Positions 56,891-64,000 of a DNA stretch of 64,000 nt are shown here, piece after piece; position 1 is the first letter of the stretch, and every line of letters starts with the position of its first letter. Origin of the DNA: an uncultured Clostridia bacterium (lineage in GTDB: Bacteria; Bacillota; Clostridia; Oscillospirales; Oscillospiraceae); contig CAMWFH010000002.1 of the NCBI GenBank assembly GCA_947173485.1, forward strand, positions 124,001 to 188,000, in the 5' to 3' direction. The notes beneath the pieces are model-generated. The model was not told the DNA's origin. It did not search any database and saw only the letters and a program-made list of their open reading frames with translations. A program made the translations under genes and the position numbers.

Positions 56891-59533
56891 ATGTCGGCTG
56901 TATTTCAGATCGAGCATTTGACCTTCTCCTACCCGGAGCGGCGGGATCAGGCCTTGGAGGGGGTGGACCTGACGGTGGCGCCGGGGGAGTTCCTGGTCCT
57001 CTGCGGGCCCTCCGGCTGCGGGAAGTCCACCCTCCTGCGGCAGCTGAAGACAGTGCTGGCCCCCCATGGCCGGCGGAGCGGGGAGATCTTATTCCAGGGC
57101 CGGCCCCTGGAGGCGTGGGACCAGCGGGAGCAGTCCCAGAAGATCGGCTTCGTCCAGCAGTCCCCGGAGGACCAGATCGTCACCGACAAGGTCTGGCACG
57201 AGCTGGCCTTCGGCCTGGAGAGCCTGGGATACGACACCCCCACCATCCGCCGCCGGGTGGCGGAGATGGCCAGCTTCTTCGGCATCCAGACCTGGTTCTA
57301 TAAGAACGTGACGGAGCTGTCCGGGGGGCAGAAGCAGCTGCTGAACCTGGCCTCGGTGATGGCCATGCAGCCCAGCGTGCTGATCCTGGACGAGCCCACC
57401 AGCCAGCTGGACCCCATCGCCGCCTCGGATTTCCTGGCGACCCTGGGGAAGATCAACCGGGAGCTGGGCACCACCATCCTCCTGACGGAGCACCGGCTGG
57501 AGGACGCCTTCCCCCTGGCCAGCCGGGTGGCAGTGCTGGACCGGGGACGCCTCCTCTGCACCGGCACGCCGGCCCAGGTGGGGGCGGCCCTGCGGGACAA
57601 GGGCCACGCCATGTTCCTGGCCATGCCTGCCGCCATGCGGATCTGGGCCTCGGTGGAGAGCGGGGCGGACTGCCCGGTGACCGTCCGGGAGGGGCGGGAC
57701 TGGCTGGCGGCCTTCACCGCCGCCCATCCTCTGACGCCCCTGCCGCCGGAGCGGGCCGGGAGCCCCTATCAGGAGCGGGCCCTGGAGGCGGAGGGGCTCT
57801 GGTTCAAGTATGAGCGGGACCTGCCGGACGTGGTGAAGGGCCTGAGCCTGACGGTGGAGCGAGGGGAGTTCCTGGCCCTGCTGGGGGGCAACGGCACCGG
57901 CAAGACCACCAGTCTGAAGCTGCTGGCGGGCCTGCTGCGGCCCTACCGGGGGGAGATCCGAACGGAGGGGACCGTAGGCGTCCTGCCCCAGGACCCTCAG
58001 ACCCTGTTCGTGAAGAAGACGGTGCGGGAGGACCTGTACGAGCTGATCTCGGATAAGCAGCCGGACCGGCGGGACGCCAAGGCGGCCCATGTGACGGCCC
58101 TGTGCCGTCTGGAGGAGCTGCTGGACCGGCACCCCTACGACCTCTCCGGCGGGGAGCAGCAGCGGGCGGCCCTGGCCAAGGTGCTGCTGCTGGAGCCGGA
58201 TATCCTGCTGCTGGACGAGCCCACCAAGGGGCTGGACGCGGAGTTCAAGCAGAGCTTCGCCGGCATCCTGGCCGCCCTGCTGGCCCAGGGGGTGACCATT
58301 TTGATGGTCAGCCACGACATCGAGTTCTGTGCCCGCTACGCCCACCGGTGCGCCCTGTTCTTTGACGGCGGCATCGTCACCGAGGCCCCGCCCAGGGCCT
58401 TCTTCTCCGGCAACAGCTTCTACACCACCGCCGCCAACCGGATGGCCCGGGAACACGTCCCGGAGGCGGTGACGGCGGAGGACGTGATGGCGGTCTGCGG
58501 CGGGAGCGTCCCCCTGGAGCCGGCGCTGCCGGAGGATATCCCGCCCATGCCCCCGCCGGCGGAGGACGCGCCGGGCGGGCCGCCCGCGAAGCTGCCCTGG
58601 TGGCGGAAGCTGGGGGCGGCGGCGGCCGCGGCGGTGGCCGGGGCGCTGTTCTTGCAGTTCATGCAGGTGGTGGACCTGACGGCGCTGGTGGACAGCGGGG
58701 GCATGACGGCCCTGGCGGGGGAGCAGCTGCGGCTGTATGCCCTGTTCTGCGCCGCCCTGCTCGTCTTTGCCGCCTGCGTCACCCGGCGGCACCACCGGCC
58801 CGACTACCTCCAGCAGACGCCGGTGGAGAAGCGGAAGCTGGGGAAGCGGACCGCCCTGGCGGCAGGGCTGATCCTGCTGCTGATCCCCCTGACTCTCTAT
58901 GTGGGGGTGTTCTATCTGGGAGGGCGGAAGTACTACTTCATCTCCCTGCTGATCCTGCTGGAGACCATGGCCCCCTTCTTCCTGATCTTCGAGGGGCGCA
59001 AGCCCCAGGCCCGGGAGCTGGTGGTCATCGCGGTGCTGTGCGCCATCGGCATCGCCGGCCGGGCGGCCTTCTTCATGTTGCCCCAGTTCAAGCCGGTGAC
59101 GGCCCTGACCATCATCTCCGGGGTGGCCTTCGGCGGCGAGACCGGGTTCCTGGTGGGGGCTATGACCATGCTGGCTTCCAACGTGATCTTCGGCCAGACC
59201 CCCAATACCCCCTGGCAGATGTTCGCCATGGGCATCATCGGCTTTCTGGCGGGGGTGCTGTTCCGCAAGGGGTGGCTCCGGCGGACCAGGGGGGCCCTGT
59301 GCGTCTTTGGGGCCCTGGCGGCGATCTTGATCTACGGCGGCATCATGGACCCGGCGGCAGCCCTGGTCAGCGGGGCGGTCCTCAACTGGAAGAGCATCCT
59401 GACCTACTACATCACCGGTTTCCCCTTCGACTGCGTCCACGCCGCGGCCACATGGCTCTTTTTGTGGTTCGCCGCCGAGCCTATGCTGGAAAAGCTGGAC
59501 CGCATCAAGGTGAAATATGGCCTGGCGGAGTGA
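56891..59533 (+). CDS. ECF transporter: tandem ATPases fused to a C-terminal S-component-like membrane domain
   Basis: 880 residues. First ABC domain: Walker A GPSGCGKST (39-47), LSGGQ (143-147), LILDEP (164-169). Second ABC domain (~300-520): GGNGTGKTT, LSGGEQQR, ILLLDEPT. A Pro-rich linker (~545-565) leads to about eight to nine membrane helices (~571-880). Its last part (ARELVVIAVLCAIGIAGRAA, GFLVGAMTMLASN, MGIIGFLAGVLF) resembles ECF substrate-binding S components. EcfA, EcfA' and probably EcfS are thus on one chain, with EcfT separate. Under the cobalamin riboswitch, so probably a corrinoid importer. Eight nt after the PP-loop gene. Confidence 0.85.
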   Translation: MSAVFQIEHLTFSYPERRDQALEGVDLTVAPGEFLVLCGPSGCGKSTLLRQLKTVLAPHGRRSGEILFQGRPLEAWDQREQSQKIGFVQQSPEDQIVTDKVWHELAFGLESLGYDTPTIRRRVAEMASFFGIQTWFYKNVTELSGGQKQLLNLASVMAMQPSVLILDEPTSQLDPIAASDFLATLGKINRELGTTILLTEHRLEDAFPLASRVAVLDRGRLLCTGTPAQVGAALRDKGHAMFLAMPAAMRIWASVESGADCPVTVREGRDWLAAFTAAHPLTPLPPERAGSPYQERALEAEGLWFKYERDLPDVVKGLSLTVERGEFLALLGGNGTGKTTSLKLLAGLLRPYRGEIRTEGTVGVLPQDPQTLFVKKTVREDLYELISDKQPDRRDAKAAHVTALCRLEELLDRHPYDLSGGEQQRAALAKVLLLEPDILLLDEPTKGLDAEFKQSFAGILAALLAQGVTILMVSHDIEFCARYAHRCALFFDGGIVTEAPPRAFFSGNSFYTTAANRMAREHVPEAVTAEDVMAVCGGSVPLEPALPEDIPPMPPPAEDAPGGPPAKLPWWRKLGAAAAAAVAGALFLQFMQVVDLTALVDSGGMTALAGEQLRLYALFCAALLVFAACVTRRHHRPDYLQQTPVEKRKLGKRTALAAGLILLLIPLTLYVGVFYLGGRKYYFISLLILLETMAPFFLIFEGRKPQARELVVIAVLCAIGIAGRAAFFMLPQFKPVTALTIISGVAFGGETGFLVGAMTMLASNVIFGQTPNTPWQMFAMGIIGFLAGVLFRKGWLRRTRGALCVFGALAAILIYGGIMDPAAALVSGAVLNWKSILTYYITGFPFDCVHAAATWLFLWFAAEPMLEKLDRIKVKYGLAE

Positions 59534-59610
59534 GCGGCCAGATCGTTTAGATCGCCTGTTTTCTATTTCGGCTCGATGGTGTATACTAGAGGACAAAGGG
59601 GGTGCCTGTC

Positions 59611-60183
59611 ATGCCGTTGCCAAAAGAAGAAAGCTATAGCTACGCCGATCTGCTGTCCTGGGGAGAGGGGACCCGTTATGAGCTGTATGATGGCCGGCTC
59701 ACCGCGCTGGCCTCGCCGTCCCGGCTGCACCAGGAGATCAGCATGGAGCTGTCTGCCCAGCTCCGGGCCTACCTGCGGGGGAAGAGGTGCAGGGTCTATG
59801 CGGCGCCGTTCGATGTCCGCCTGTTTGAAAAGGAGGGCGAGGGGCCTGGGAGCGTCGATACGGTCGTACAGCCCGACCTGATGGTCGTGTGCGACCCGGG
59901 CAAGCTCGACCAGCGGGGGGTCCGGGGCGCGCCGGACCTGGTGGTCGAGATCCTGTCCGACTCCACCCGCCGCACCGACCGGCTGACGAAGTTCAACTTA
60001 TACCAGCTGGCCGGGGTGCGGGAGTATTGGATCGTGGACCCAGCGGCCCGTATCGTCCAGGTCCACACCCTGGAGGACGGACGCTACCACTCCCCGGTGG
60101 CCTACAATGGGACGGCGTCCGTCCCGGTGGGCATCCTGGAGGACTGCCATATCGACCTGACGGCGGTATTCGCGGACGCATGA
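59611..60183 (+). CDS. Uma2 family (DUF820) PD-(D/E)XK endonuclease-like protein
   Basis: 190 residues from the ATG at 59611, 8 nt after GGGGG; GTG at 59602 is an alternative. Motifs: YELYDGRL, the catalytic QPDLMVVC aspartate, and LVVEILSDSTRRTDR with Glu-x-Leu-Ser, then KFNLYQLAGVREYWIVDP. Family members are numerous in gut Firmicutes and cyanobacteria; function unknown. A TATACT box (59582-59587) suggests its own promoter. Confidence 0.88.
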   Translation: MPLPKEESYSYADLLSWGEGTRYELYDGRLTALASPSRLHQEISMELSAQLRAYLRGKRCRVYAAPFDVRLFEKEGEGPGSVDTVVQPDLMVVCDPGKLDQRGVRGAPDLVVEILSDSTRRTDRLTKFNLYQLAGVREYWIVDPAARIVQVHTLEDGRYHSPVAYNGTASVPVGILEDCHIDLTAVFADA

Positions 60184-60185
60184 CG

Positions 60186-60219
60186 AAAGACGGAGATCCG
60201 AAAGGACCTCCGTCTTTTT
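60186..60219 (+). terminator. Terminator after the Uma2 gene
   Basis: AAAGACGGAG/CTCCGTCTTT arms (60186-60195 with 60208-60217), an inner TCC-GAAA-GGA tetraloop stem and five T. Strong; may also serve the convergent anti-sigma gene. Confidence 0.92.
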
Positions 60220-60254
60220 GCTCTCTATGGTACCCTATCGCTTTCGGTGCAAGG

Positions 60255-60986
60255 TCACGACAGCCGTGCCAGCATGGTCTCGATATACGCCCCGATCTGG
60301 TCTAAGTCCGCCGCCCCCGCCGCGCCGGGGAAGCTGTCCTCCGCATAGAGCAGGCCCTCCGGCGTGTCCAGAAAGGCCCAGCGGACCCCGTCGGGCAGGC
60401 CGGTCTCGGCGATGTCCCGCAGGCAGAGGGTGCCGCCGTTGGCCTGGAAGAGGGAGGTCTCGTCATAGACCGTGGCCATGAAGATCCCCTCCATCCCCTC
60501 CCGCATGGCGGCGGCGGTCTCCGTGGCGCTCACATAGACCTCCGTCCCGATGGGGCAGGGGAGCAGGATGGTGACCGTCTCCCCAGGGCTGCCCCGGTAG
60601 ACATGCTCCACCCGGACCGTGGCGATGGCCCGGGGGAACCGCTCGCCGTGGAAGTCCAGCTCGATGTTGCGGATCGTCTCGATGGTCCCCCGGACGATCA
60701 GGGTGTCCCACCTGGTGAACAGCTCCTCCTCTGTCAGGGGGACCAGGCAGTAGCTCTGCATCACGGACTGGGAGCCGGGGTCCCGGTAGCGGACCGTGAC
60801 GCCGCTGGAGGCATTGGAGAGGGGGAGACGCTCCCCCCGGCCCACCGTCACAGCCAAAGTCAAGACCAGCGCCAGACAGGCCGCCGCTGCCGCCGCCCAC
60901 CGCACCAGGGACCGGTGAGGCCGGCGCTCCGTCAAATAGCGGGGGTCGATATCGCCTAAGAGCAGGAAAAATGTTTTGGTATCCAT
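60255..60986 (-). CDS. Anti-sigma-factor-like membrane protein
   Basis: 243 residues. The short cytoplasmic part GDIDPRYLTERRP precedes a membrane helix (WAAAAAACLALVLTLAVTVG, ~31-50) and a ~190-residue external sensor domain of beta type. This plan recurs beside ECF sigma genes in Clostridia. ATG overlaps the sigma stop by one base (TGATG-type junction). Signal sensed unknown. Confidence 0.7.
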   Translation of the reverse strand: MDTKTFFLLLGDIDPRYLTERRPHRSLVRWAAAAAACLALVLTLAVTVGRGERLPLSNASSGVTVRYRDPGSQSVMQSYCLVPLTEEELFTRWDTLIVRGTIETIRNIELDFHGERFPRAIATVRVEHVYRGSPGETVTILLPCPIGTEVYVSATETAAAMREGMEGIFMATVYDETSLFQANGGTLCLRDIAETGLPDGVRWAFLDTPEGLLYAEDSFPGAAGAADLDQIGAYIETMLARLS

Positions 60987-61543
60987 CAGAAAAAGCCCCT
61001 TTCTGTAAGATGCTGCCGCAGCTGCCGCCGGACCCGGCCCAGGGTCACAGAGACGTTGGCCGGGGTCGTGCCCAGCCGGGCGGCGATGTCGGAGAGACTG
61101 TCGCAGTACCAGCACCGGCGGAGGAACATCTCCCGCTTCCGAGCCGGCAGGCGGCCTAGGAAGTCGTTGACGGCGGCCAGCAGCTCCGCCCGGTCCAGCG
61201 CCGCGCCGGCCTCCTCGCCGCCGGAGATACACTCCGCCAGCTCCTCCAGCACCAGCGCGGTCTCCCCGCCGCCCCGCTTCTCCGCCCGGTCCCAGTCCCA
61301 GCGGTTGAAGGCCAGGTTGCGGACGACCTTGCCCAAAAAGGCCCGGAGGACCGGGGGCCGCTGGGGCGGGATGGCGTTCCAGAGGGCCAGATAGGCGTCG
61401 TTGACGCACTCCTCCGTGTCCTCCGGGCTGCCCAGGATGTTCCGGGCGATGGCGCGGCAGTAGGCGCCGTACCGCTCCGCCGTGGCGGCGATGGCCTCCT
61501 GGCTGCGCTGCCAGTAGAGCTGGATGATCTGTTGGTCGTCCAT
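60986..61543 (-). CDS. ECF-type RNA polymerase sigma factor
   Basis: 185 residues from the ATG at 61543 (AAAGGAGG upstream). Region 2: RNILGSPEDTEECVNDAYLALW then KVVRNLAFNRWDWDRAEKRGG. Region 4 HTH: LPARKREMFLRRCWYCDSLS then IAARLGTTPANVSVTLGRVR. Paired with a membrane anti-sigma-like partner, so it likely controls an envelope response. Confidence 0.88.
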   Translation of the reverse strand: MDDQQIIQLYWQRSQEAIAATAERYGAYCRAIARNILGSPEDTEECVNDAYLALWNAIPPQRPPVLRAFLGKVVRNLAFNRWDWDRAEKRGGGETALVLEELAECISGGEEAGAALDRAELLAAVNDFLGRLPARKREMFLRRCWYCDSLSDIAARLGTTPANVSVTLGRVRRQLRQHLTERGFF

Positions 61544-61578
61544 GGCGTCGTCCTCCTTTCTGAAAGGGCCCTTCACCT

Positions 61579-61607
61579 ATATAAACAGCTTTTTTCGCGA
61601 AACACAA
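61579..61607 (-). promoter_or_regulatory. Promoter candidate for the ECF sigma/anti-sigma genes
   Basis: On the minus strand TTGTGT (61607-61602) and TTATAT (61584-61579) are 17 bp apart, ~36 nt before the coding start. Confidence 0.45.
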
Positions 61608-61610
61608 CAA

Positions 61611-61637
61611 AAAAACCGGGGCCGTCCCCGTTTTTTT
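61611..61637 (-). terminator. A-tract/hairpin/T-tract terminator-like element
   Basis: GGGG-CCGT-CCCC core (61618-61629) flanked by seven A on one side and seven T on the other, so it reads as a terminator on both strands. It lies just upstream of the ECF sigma promoter and would insulate it from sigG-side transcription. Confidence 0.65.
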
Positions 61638-61747
61638 ATTTTTCCGGACGCGCCGGAGGAGCCAAGCCGAAGATGTCCCATCCTGTGCCAGAAGACAGGG
61701 CGGCTCGCCCGGCCCGGAGCGGCGACAGAAAGCCCCCTTTTGCCGCC

Positions 61748-61776
61748 GTATATCGCGGGGACGGACGGGTCATACT
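61748..61776 (+). promoter_or_regulatory. Sigma-F/sigma-G (forespore) promoter of sigG
   Basis: GTATA (61748-61752), a 15-bp spacer, then GGTCATACT (61768-61776), which fits the forespore consensus GTATA-N15-GGNNANANT at every fixed position. Leader ~109 nt. Expected regulation: sigma-F first, then sigma-G autoactivation. Confidence 0.82.
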
Positions 61777-61891
61777 TTTTCTGGGGACCTCCGATCGCCG
61801 GGCTCTTTTGCTCTCTTCAGCGCCGGCGGGCGCGGGAAGAGCCGGGAGACCGGAGCGCCCTTGGAACTTTTGACAAGGGAAGTGGTATTCG

Positions 61892-62665
61892 ATGCAGGGC
61901 AAGGTGGAGATCTGCGGCGTGAACACCGCTAAGCTGAAGGTGCTGAAGAACGACGAGATGATGGCACTGCTGCGCCGGACCAAGGAGGGGAACATGGAGG
62001 CCCGGGACGAGCTGATCCGGGGCAACCTGCGGCTGGTGCTGTCGGTGATCCAGCGCTTCGCCAACCGGGGGGAGAACCCGGACGATCTGTTCCAGGTGGG
62101 CTGCGTGGGACTGATCAAGGCCATCGACAACTTCGATATCGACCAGCCGGTCCGCTTTTCCACCTACGGGGTGCCTATGATTGTGGGTGAGATCCGCCGG
62201 TATCTCCGGGACAACAGCGCCATCCGGGTCAGCCGCAGCACACGGGACACGGCCTACCGGGTGATGCAGGTCCGGGAGCGGCTGATGGCGGAAAACCAGC
62301 GGGAGCCCACCGTGGAGCAGATCGCCAAGGAGCTGGACCTGCCCCGGGAAGAGGTGGTGCTGGCTATGGACGCCATCGTGGAGCCCATGAGCCTCTTCGA
62401 CCCCATCTACGACCAGGGGGGCGACGCGGTGTGCGTCATCGACCAGGTGAAGGACGGCAAGAACACCGACGAGCATTGGCTGGAGCGGATCGCTCTGGAG
62501 GATGGTTTGGCCCGCCTCACCGACCGGGAGCGGCATATCCTCTCCCTCCGGTTCTTCGAGGGCAAGACCCAGATGGAGGTCTCCGCGGAGGTGGGCATCA
62601 GCCAGGCCCAGGTCTCCCGGCTGGAGAAGAGCGCCATCGGGCAGATCCGCAAGCACCTGGCATAA
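61892..62665 (+). CDS. sigG: RNA polymerase sporulation sigma factor SigG
   Basis: Late forespore sigma factor. 257 residues aligning end to end with Bacillus SigG: KVEICGVNTAKL, GNLRLVLSVIQRF, DDLFQVGCVGLIKAIDNFD, YGVPMIVGEIRRYLRDN, IRVSRSTRD and RFFEGKTQMEVSAEVGISQAQVSRLEKSAI. The N-terminal VEICGV motif separates it from SigF and SigE. AAGGGAAG lies upstream. It stands alone, away from sigE. Confidence 0.96.
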   Translation: MQGKVEICGVNTAKLKVLKNDEMMALLRRTKEGNMEARDELIRGNLRLVLSVIQRFANRGENPDDLFQVGCVGLIKAIDNFDIDQPVRFSTYGVPMIVGEIRRYLRDNSAIRVSRSTRDTAYRVMQVRERLMAENQREPTVEQIAKELDLPREEVVLAMDAIVEPMSLFDPIYDQGGDAVCVIDQVKDGKNTDEHWLERIALEDGLARLTDRERHILSLRFFEGKTQMEVSAEVGISQAQVSRLEKSAIGQIRKHLA

Positions 62666-62701
62666 GGACCGGCAGGCGGGACCGGCGGCGATGATAGAGG
62701 G

Positions 62702-62733
62702 AAAGAGCGGGGGAGCGGGCCCCCGCTCTTTTT
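62702..62733 (+). terminator. Terminator of sigG
   Basis: Perfect 12-bp stem (62702-62713 with 62720-62731), AGCGGG loop and a TTTTT run ending at 62733. Confidence 0.93.
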
Positions 62734-62841
62734 GTGCCCGCGGAAACGGTCTGCAAGGGGCCCCATCCGGCTGTGGTAAGATGCACTTGTCAACAGGGGA
62801 ACACCCCCATACACAGGACGGATATAAATAGGAGGTACGAC

Positions 62842-63402
62842 ATGAACTCTGCTACACTGTATATGGCTGCGCACTGTCTCTCGGACTACTACAGCAACTC
62901 TGACGAGATCGTCAAGACCGTCATGAACCACGCGGCCATGGCCGCCGGCTCCGCGGCCCTCTCCGGCTGCCTGCCTGGGACCGCCGGCGCGGCGGCGGCA
63001 GCGGTCTCCCTGGGAGTCATCGCGAAGATGTACGTCAGCCTGGGGGGCAAGCTGGGCATCCGGCTGAACAACGGCCTGATTCGGGCCCTGGCTTCCGCCG
63101 TCGTGGCGGACCTGGCCGGGTCGGTGGCGGCGATGCTGGGGGTGGCGACGCTGCTGTCCCTGGTGCCGGGGATGGGGACCCTGGGCGCGGCGGGGATCGT
63201 GGGGCTGACCAGCTTCTGCTACGTCTACCTGGCCGGCGTCCTCTACATCAAGATGGTGGCGAAGCTGCTGGAGACCGGCAAGTCCATCGAGAGCATGACC
63301 AAGGAGGAGCTGGAGGACGTCATGCACAGGGAGACCGATAGCCTGAACATGAAGTCGGCTGTCAAGGAGGCCACCTCCGCCTTCAAGGCCAGTAAGGCTT
63401 GA
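62842..63402 (+). CDS. Gly/Ala-rich integral membrane protein of unknown function
   Basis: 186 residues from the ATG after GGAGGT (the longer frame lacks a site). Three to four hydrophobic segments at ~30-60, ~75-100 and ~100-145, with LLSLVPGMGTLGAAGIVGLTS, a pattern shared with DUF697-like membrane proteins. The C-terminus is a charged helix (ESMTKEELEDVMH). A weak promoter TTGTCA/TACACA (62787-62815, 17-bp spacer) precedes it. No function assigned. Confidence 0.7.
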   Translation: MNSATLYMAAHCLSDYYSNSDEIVKTVMNHAAMAAGSAALSGCLPGTAGAAAAAVSLGVIAKMYVSLGGKLGIRLNNGLIRALASAVVADLAGSVAAMLGVATLLSLVPGMGTLGAAGIVGLTSFCYVYLAGVLYIKMVAKLLETGKSIESMTKEELEDVMHRETDSLNMKSAVKEATSAFKASKA

Positions 63403-63424
63403 CCCACGGAGCGGGATCTGTTTA

Positions 63425-63460
63425 CCGGCGGCCCGGAGCGTTCCGGGCCGCCGGCTTTAT
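63425..63460 (+). terminator. Terminator after the membrane protein gene
   Basis: A 13-bp perfect GC-rich stem (63425-63437 with 63442-63454), GCGT loop, then CTTTAT. Confidence 0.85.
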
Positions 63461-63487
63461 GATGATATGGCAAGTCCCATCTGCCCC

Positions 63488-63525
63488 TTGCAGATCTGTA
63501 CATGATCATGCTATAATAGTGTACA
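63488..63525 (+). promoter_or_regulatory. Promoter and YefM-type operator of the toxin-antitoxin pair
   Basis: TTGCAG (63488-63493) and TATAAT (63512-63517), 18 bp apart. Two TGTACA palindromes (63497-63502 and 63520-63525) flank the -10 box, and CATGATCATG (63501-63510) lies between. TGTACA is the core recognised by E. coli YefM, so autorepression is likely. Confidence 0.75.
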
Positions 63526-63543
63526 AAGAAAAGGGGTGGCACT

Positions 63544-63807
63544 ATGCCACAGATCAGACCTATCACGGACCTGCGCAACACCAATGAGATATCCGAGATA
63601 TGCCACGCCAGGCAGGAGCCGGTATTCATCACCAAAAACGGCTATGGAGACCTGGTCATCATGAGCATCGAGGCGTATGAGGCGATGCTGGAGAGCCTAG
63701 CGGTCGATACCGCGATCGCGGGAGCGGAGGCGGAGCTGGCCCAGGGCGGGCAGCTCCACGATGCCCGTGAGGCGTTTGCCGCGCTCAGGAGGAAGTATTT
63801 TGGATAA
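63544..63807 (+). CDS. Antitoxin, Phd/YefM family
   Basis: 87 residues. N-terminal dimer/DNA-binding fold: IRPITDLRNTNEISEICHAR, QEPVFITKNGYGDLVIMSIEAYE, standard for Phd/YefM. The C-terminal tail (ARE AFAALRRKYFG region) neutralises the toxin. Overlaps the toxin start by eight bases. Confidence 0.92.
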   Translation: MPQIRPITDLRNTNEISEICHARQEPVFITKNGYGDLVIMSIEAYEAMLESLAVDTAIAGAEAELAQGGQLHDAREAFAALRRKYFG

Positions 63808-64000
63808 GTACGATGTCAAGCTGATGGACCGGGCTCTGCGAGACCTAGATGACATCTATGCCTATATCGCAGGGACTTTCCTGGAGCCAGATATCGCGCT
63901 GAAAATGGTCGGAGCCATTGAGAAAGAGATCTGCTCCTTCGATCATATGCCGTACTGCTGTCCTGAACGGAAGCACGGTATGTATGCCGGTCGTGGATAC
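63800..64000 (+). CDS. RelE/ParE-family toxin, cut by the window end
   Basis: TTG start, seven nt after AGGAGG; 67 residues are visible. The pattern DKYDVKLMDRALRDLDDIY, IALKMVGAIEKEICSFDHMP and the following RKHGMYAGRGY fits RelE/ParE toxins. Whether it is an mRNA-cleaving RelE or a gyrase-poisoning ParE cannot be told, as the C-terminal catalytic part is missing; the LDDIYAYI and F..MP pattern leans to ParE-like. Confidence 0.85.
   Translation, partial: MDKYDVKLMDRALRDLDDIYAYIAGTFLEPDIALKMVGAIEKEICSFDHMPYCCPERKHGMYAGRGY

Larger units (their letters stand above)
61544..61891. other. 348-bp divergent region between the ECF sigma gene and sigG
   Basis: Contains the ECF sigma promoter, a terminator-like hairpin at 61611-61637, the sigma-F/G promoter and a sigG leader with a CTCTTC/GAAGAG hairpin (61813-61841). 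No sigE or spoIIGA gene, which often precede sigG. Confidence 0.7.

Noticed and set aside
1..64000. CRISPR arrays, tRNA or rRNA genes, prophage structural genes
   Set aside because: No regularly spaced repeats, cloverleaf sequences, rRNA blocks or phage head/tail genes were found on either strand.

Overview
The window looks like a chromosomal segment of a high-GC, spore-forming, anaerobic member of the Clostridia, most likely family Oscillospiraceae (Flavonifractor, Lawsonibacter or Dysosmobacter-like). This is inference from content: a Firmicutes-type uppS-cdsA-dxr-rseP-ispG-polC cluster, sporulation genes (sigG, yqfC, yqfD), S-layer-homology surface proteins, an A-type flavoprotein for O2/NO removal, a 2-hydroxyacyl-CoA dehydratase/activase-type protein, lactate dehydrogenase, and strong Shine-Dalgarno sites with many 4-nt gene overlaps.

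Layout. 1-10.2 kb: isoprenoid/phospholipid genes, PolC and an FprA-type flavoprotein. 10.2-15.6 kb: an AT-richer accessory patch with a membrane-anchored surface protein coupled to a lipoprotein carrying a C-terminal LHH nuclease domain, a secreted barnase-type RNase lipoprotein coupled to its barstar inhibitor, and a small HTH regulator driving a glycine-rich 80-residue peptide. 15.6-24.1 kb: a MerR regulator with a diagnostic 19-bp-spacer promoter, a cysteine hydrolase, the ACT/PFL pair, mtaB-yfbR, a cysteine desulfurase and a MATE exporter. 24.1-31.8 kb: a promoter-hairpin-terminator leader ahead of a 1445-residue activase-related protein, two regulators, small proteins and L-lactate dehydrogenase.

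31.9-34.5 kb encodes a TetM/EF-G-like ribosomal GTPase fused to a YacP/Rae1-like NYN ribonuclease domain, preceded by a terminator-type hairpin that could act as an attenuator. 34.8-45.6 kb holds a large SLH surface protein, recR/rpe, a heptad-repeat protein, recG, a DUF6881-like protein, an Rpn-type nuclease and a second MATE exporter. 45.6-52.3 kb: an M20 peptidase/YfcC transporter pair behind a structured leader, then yqfC-yqfD-phoH-ybeY and two small membrane proteins.

52.3-59.5 kb is the most coherent system: a sigma-A promoter, a cobalamin riboswitch with an intrinsic terminator, then an SLH-anchored alpha/alpha-toroid protein, a membrane-anchored DUF4430 protein, EcfT, a PP-loop ATPase and a single polypeptide combining both ECF ATPases with a C-terminal membrane domain that resembles an S component. 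The first two proteins match, in two chains, the two domains of animal intrinsic factor/transcobalamin, so the operon reads as surface capture plus ECF import of vitamin B12. 59.5-64 kb: a Uma2 protein, an ECF sigma/anti-sigma pair, sigG behind a consensus sigma-F/G promoter, a membrane protein and a YefM/RelE-type toxin-antitoxin pair cut by the window end.
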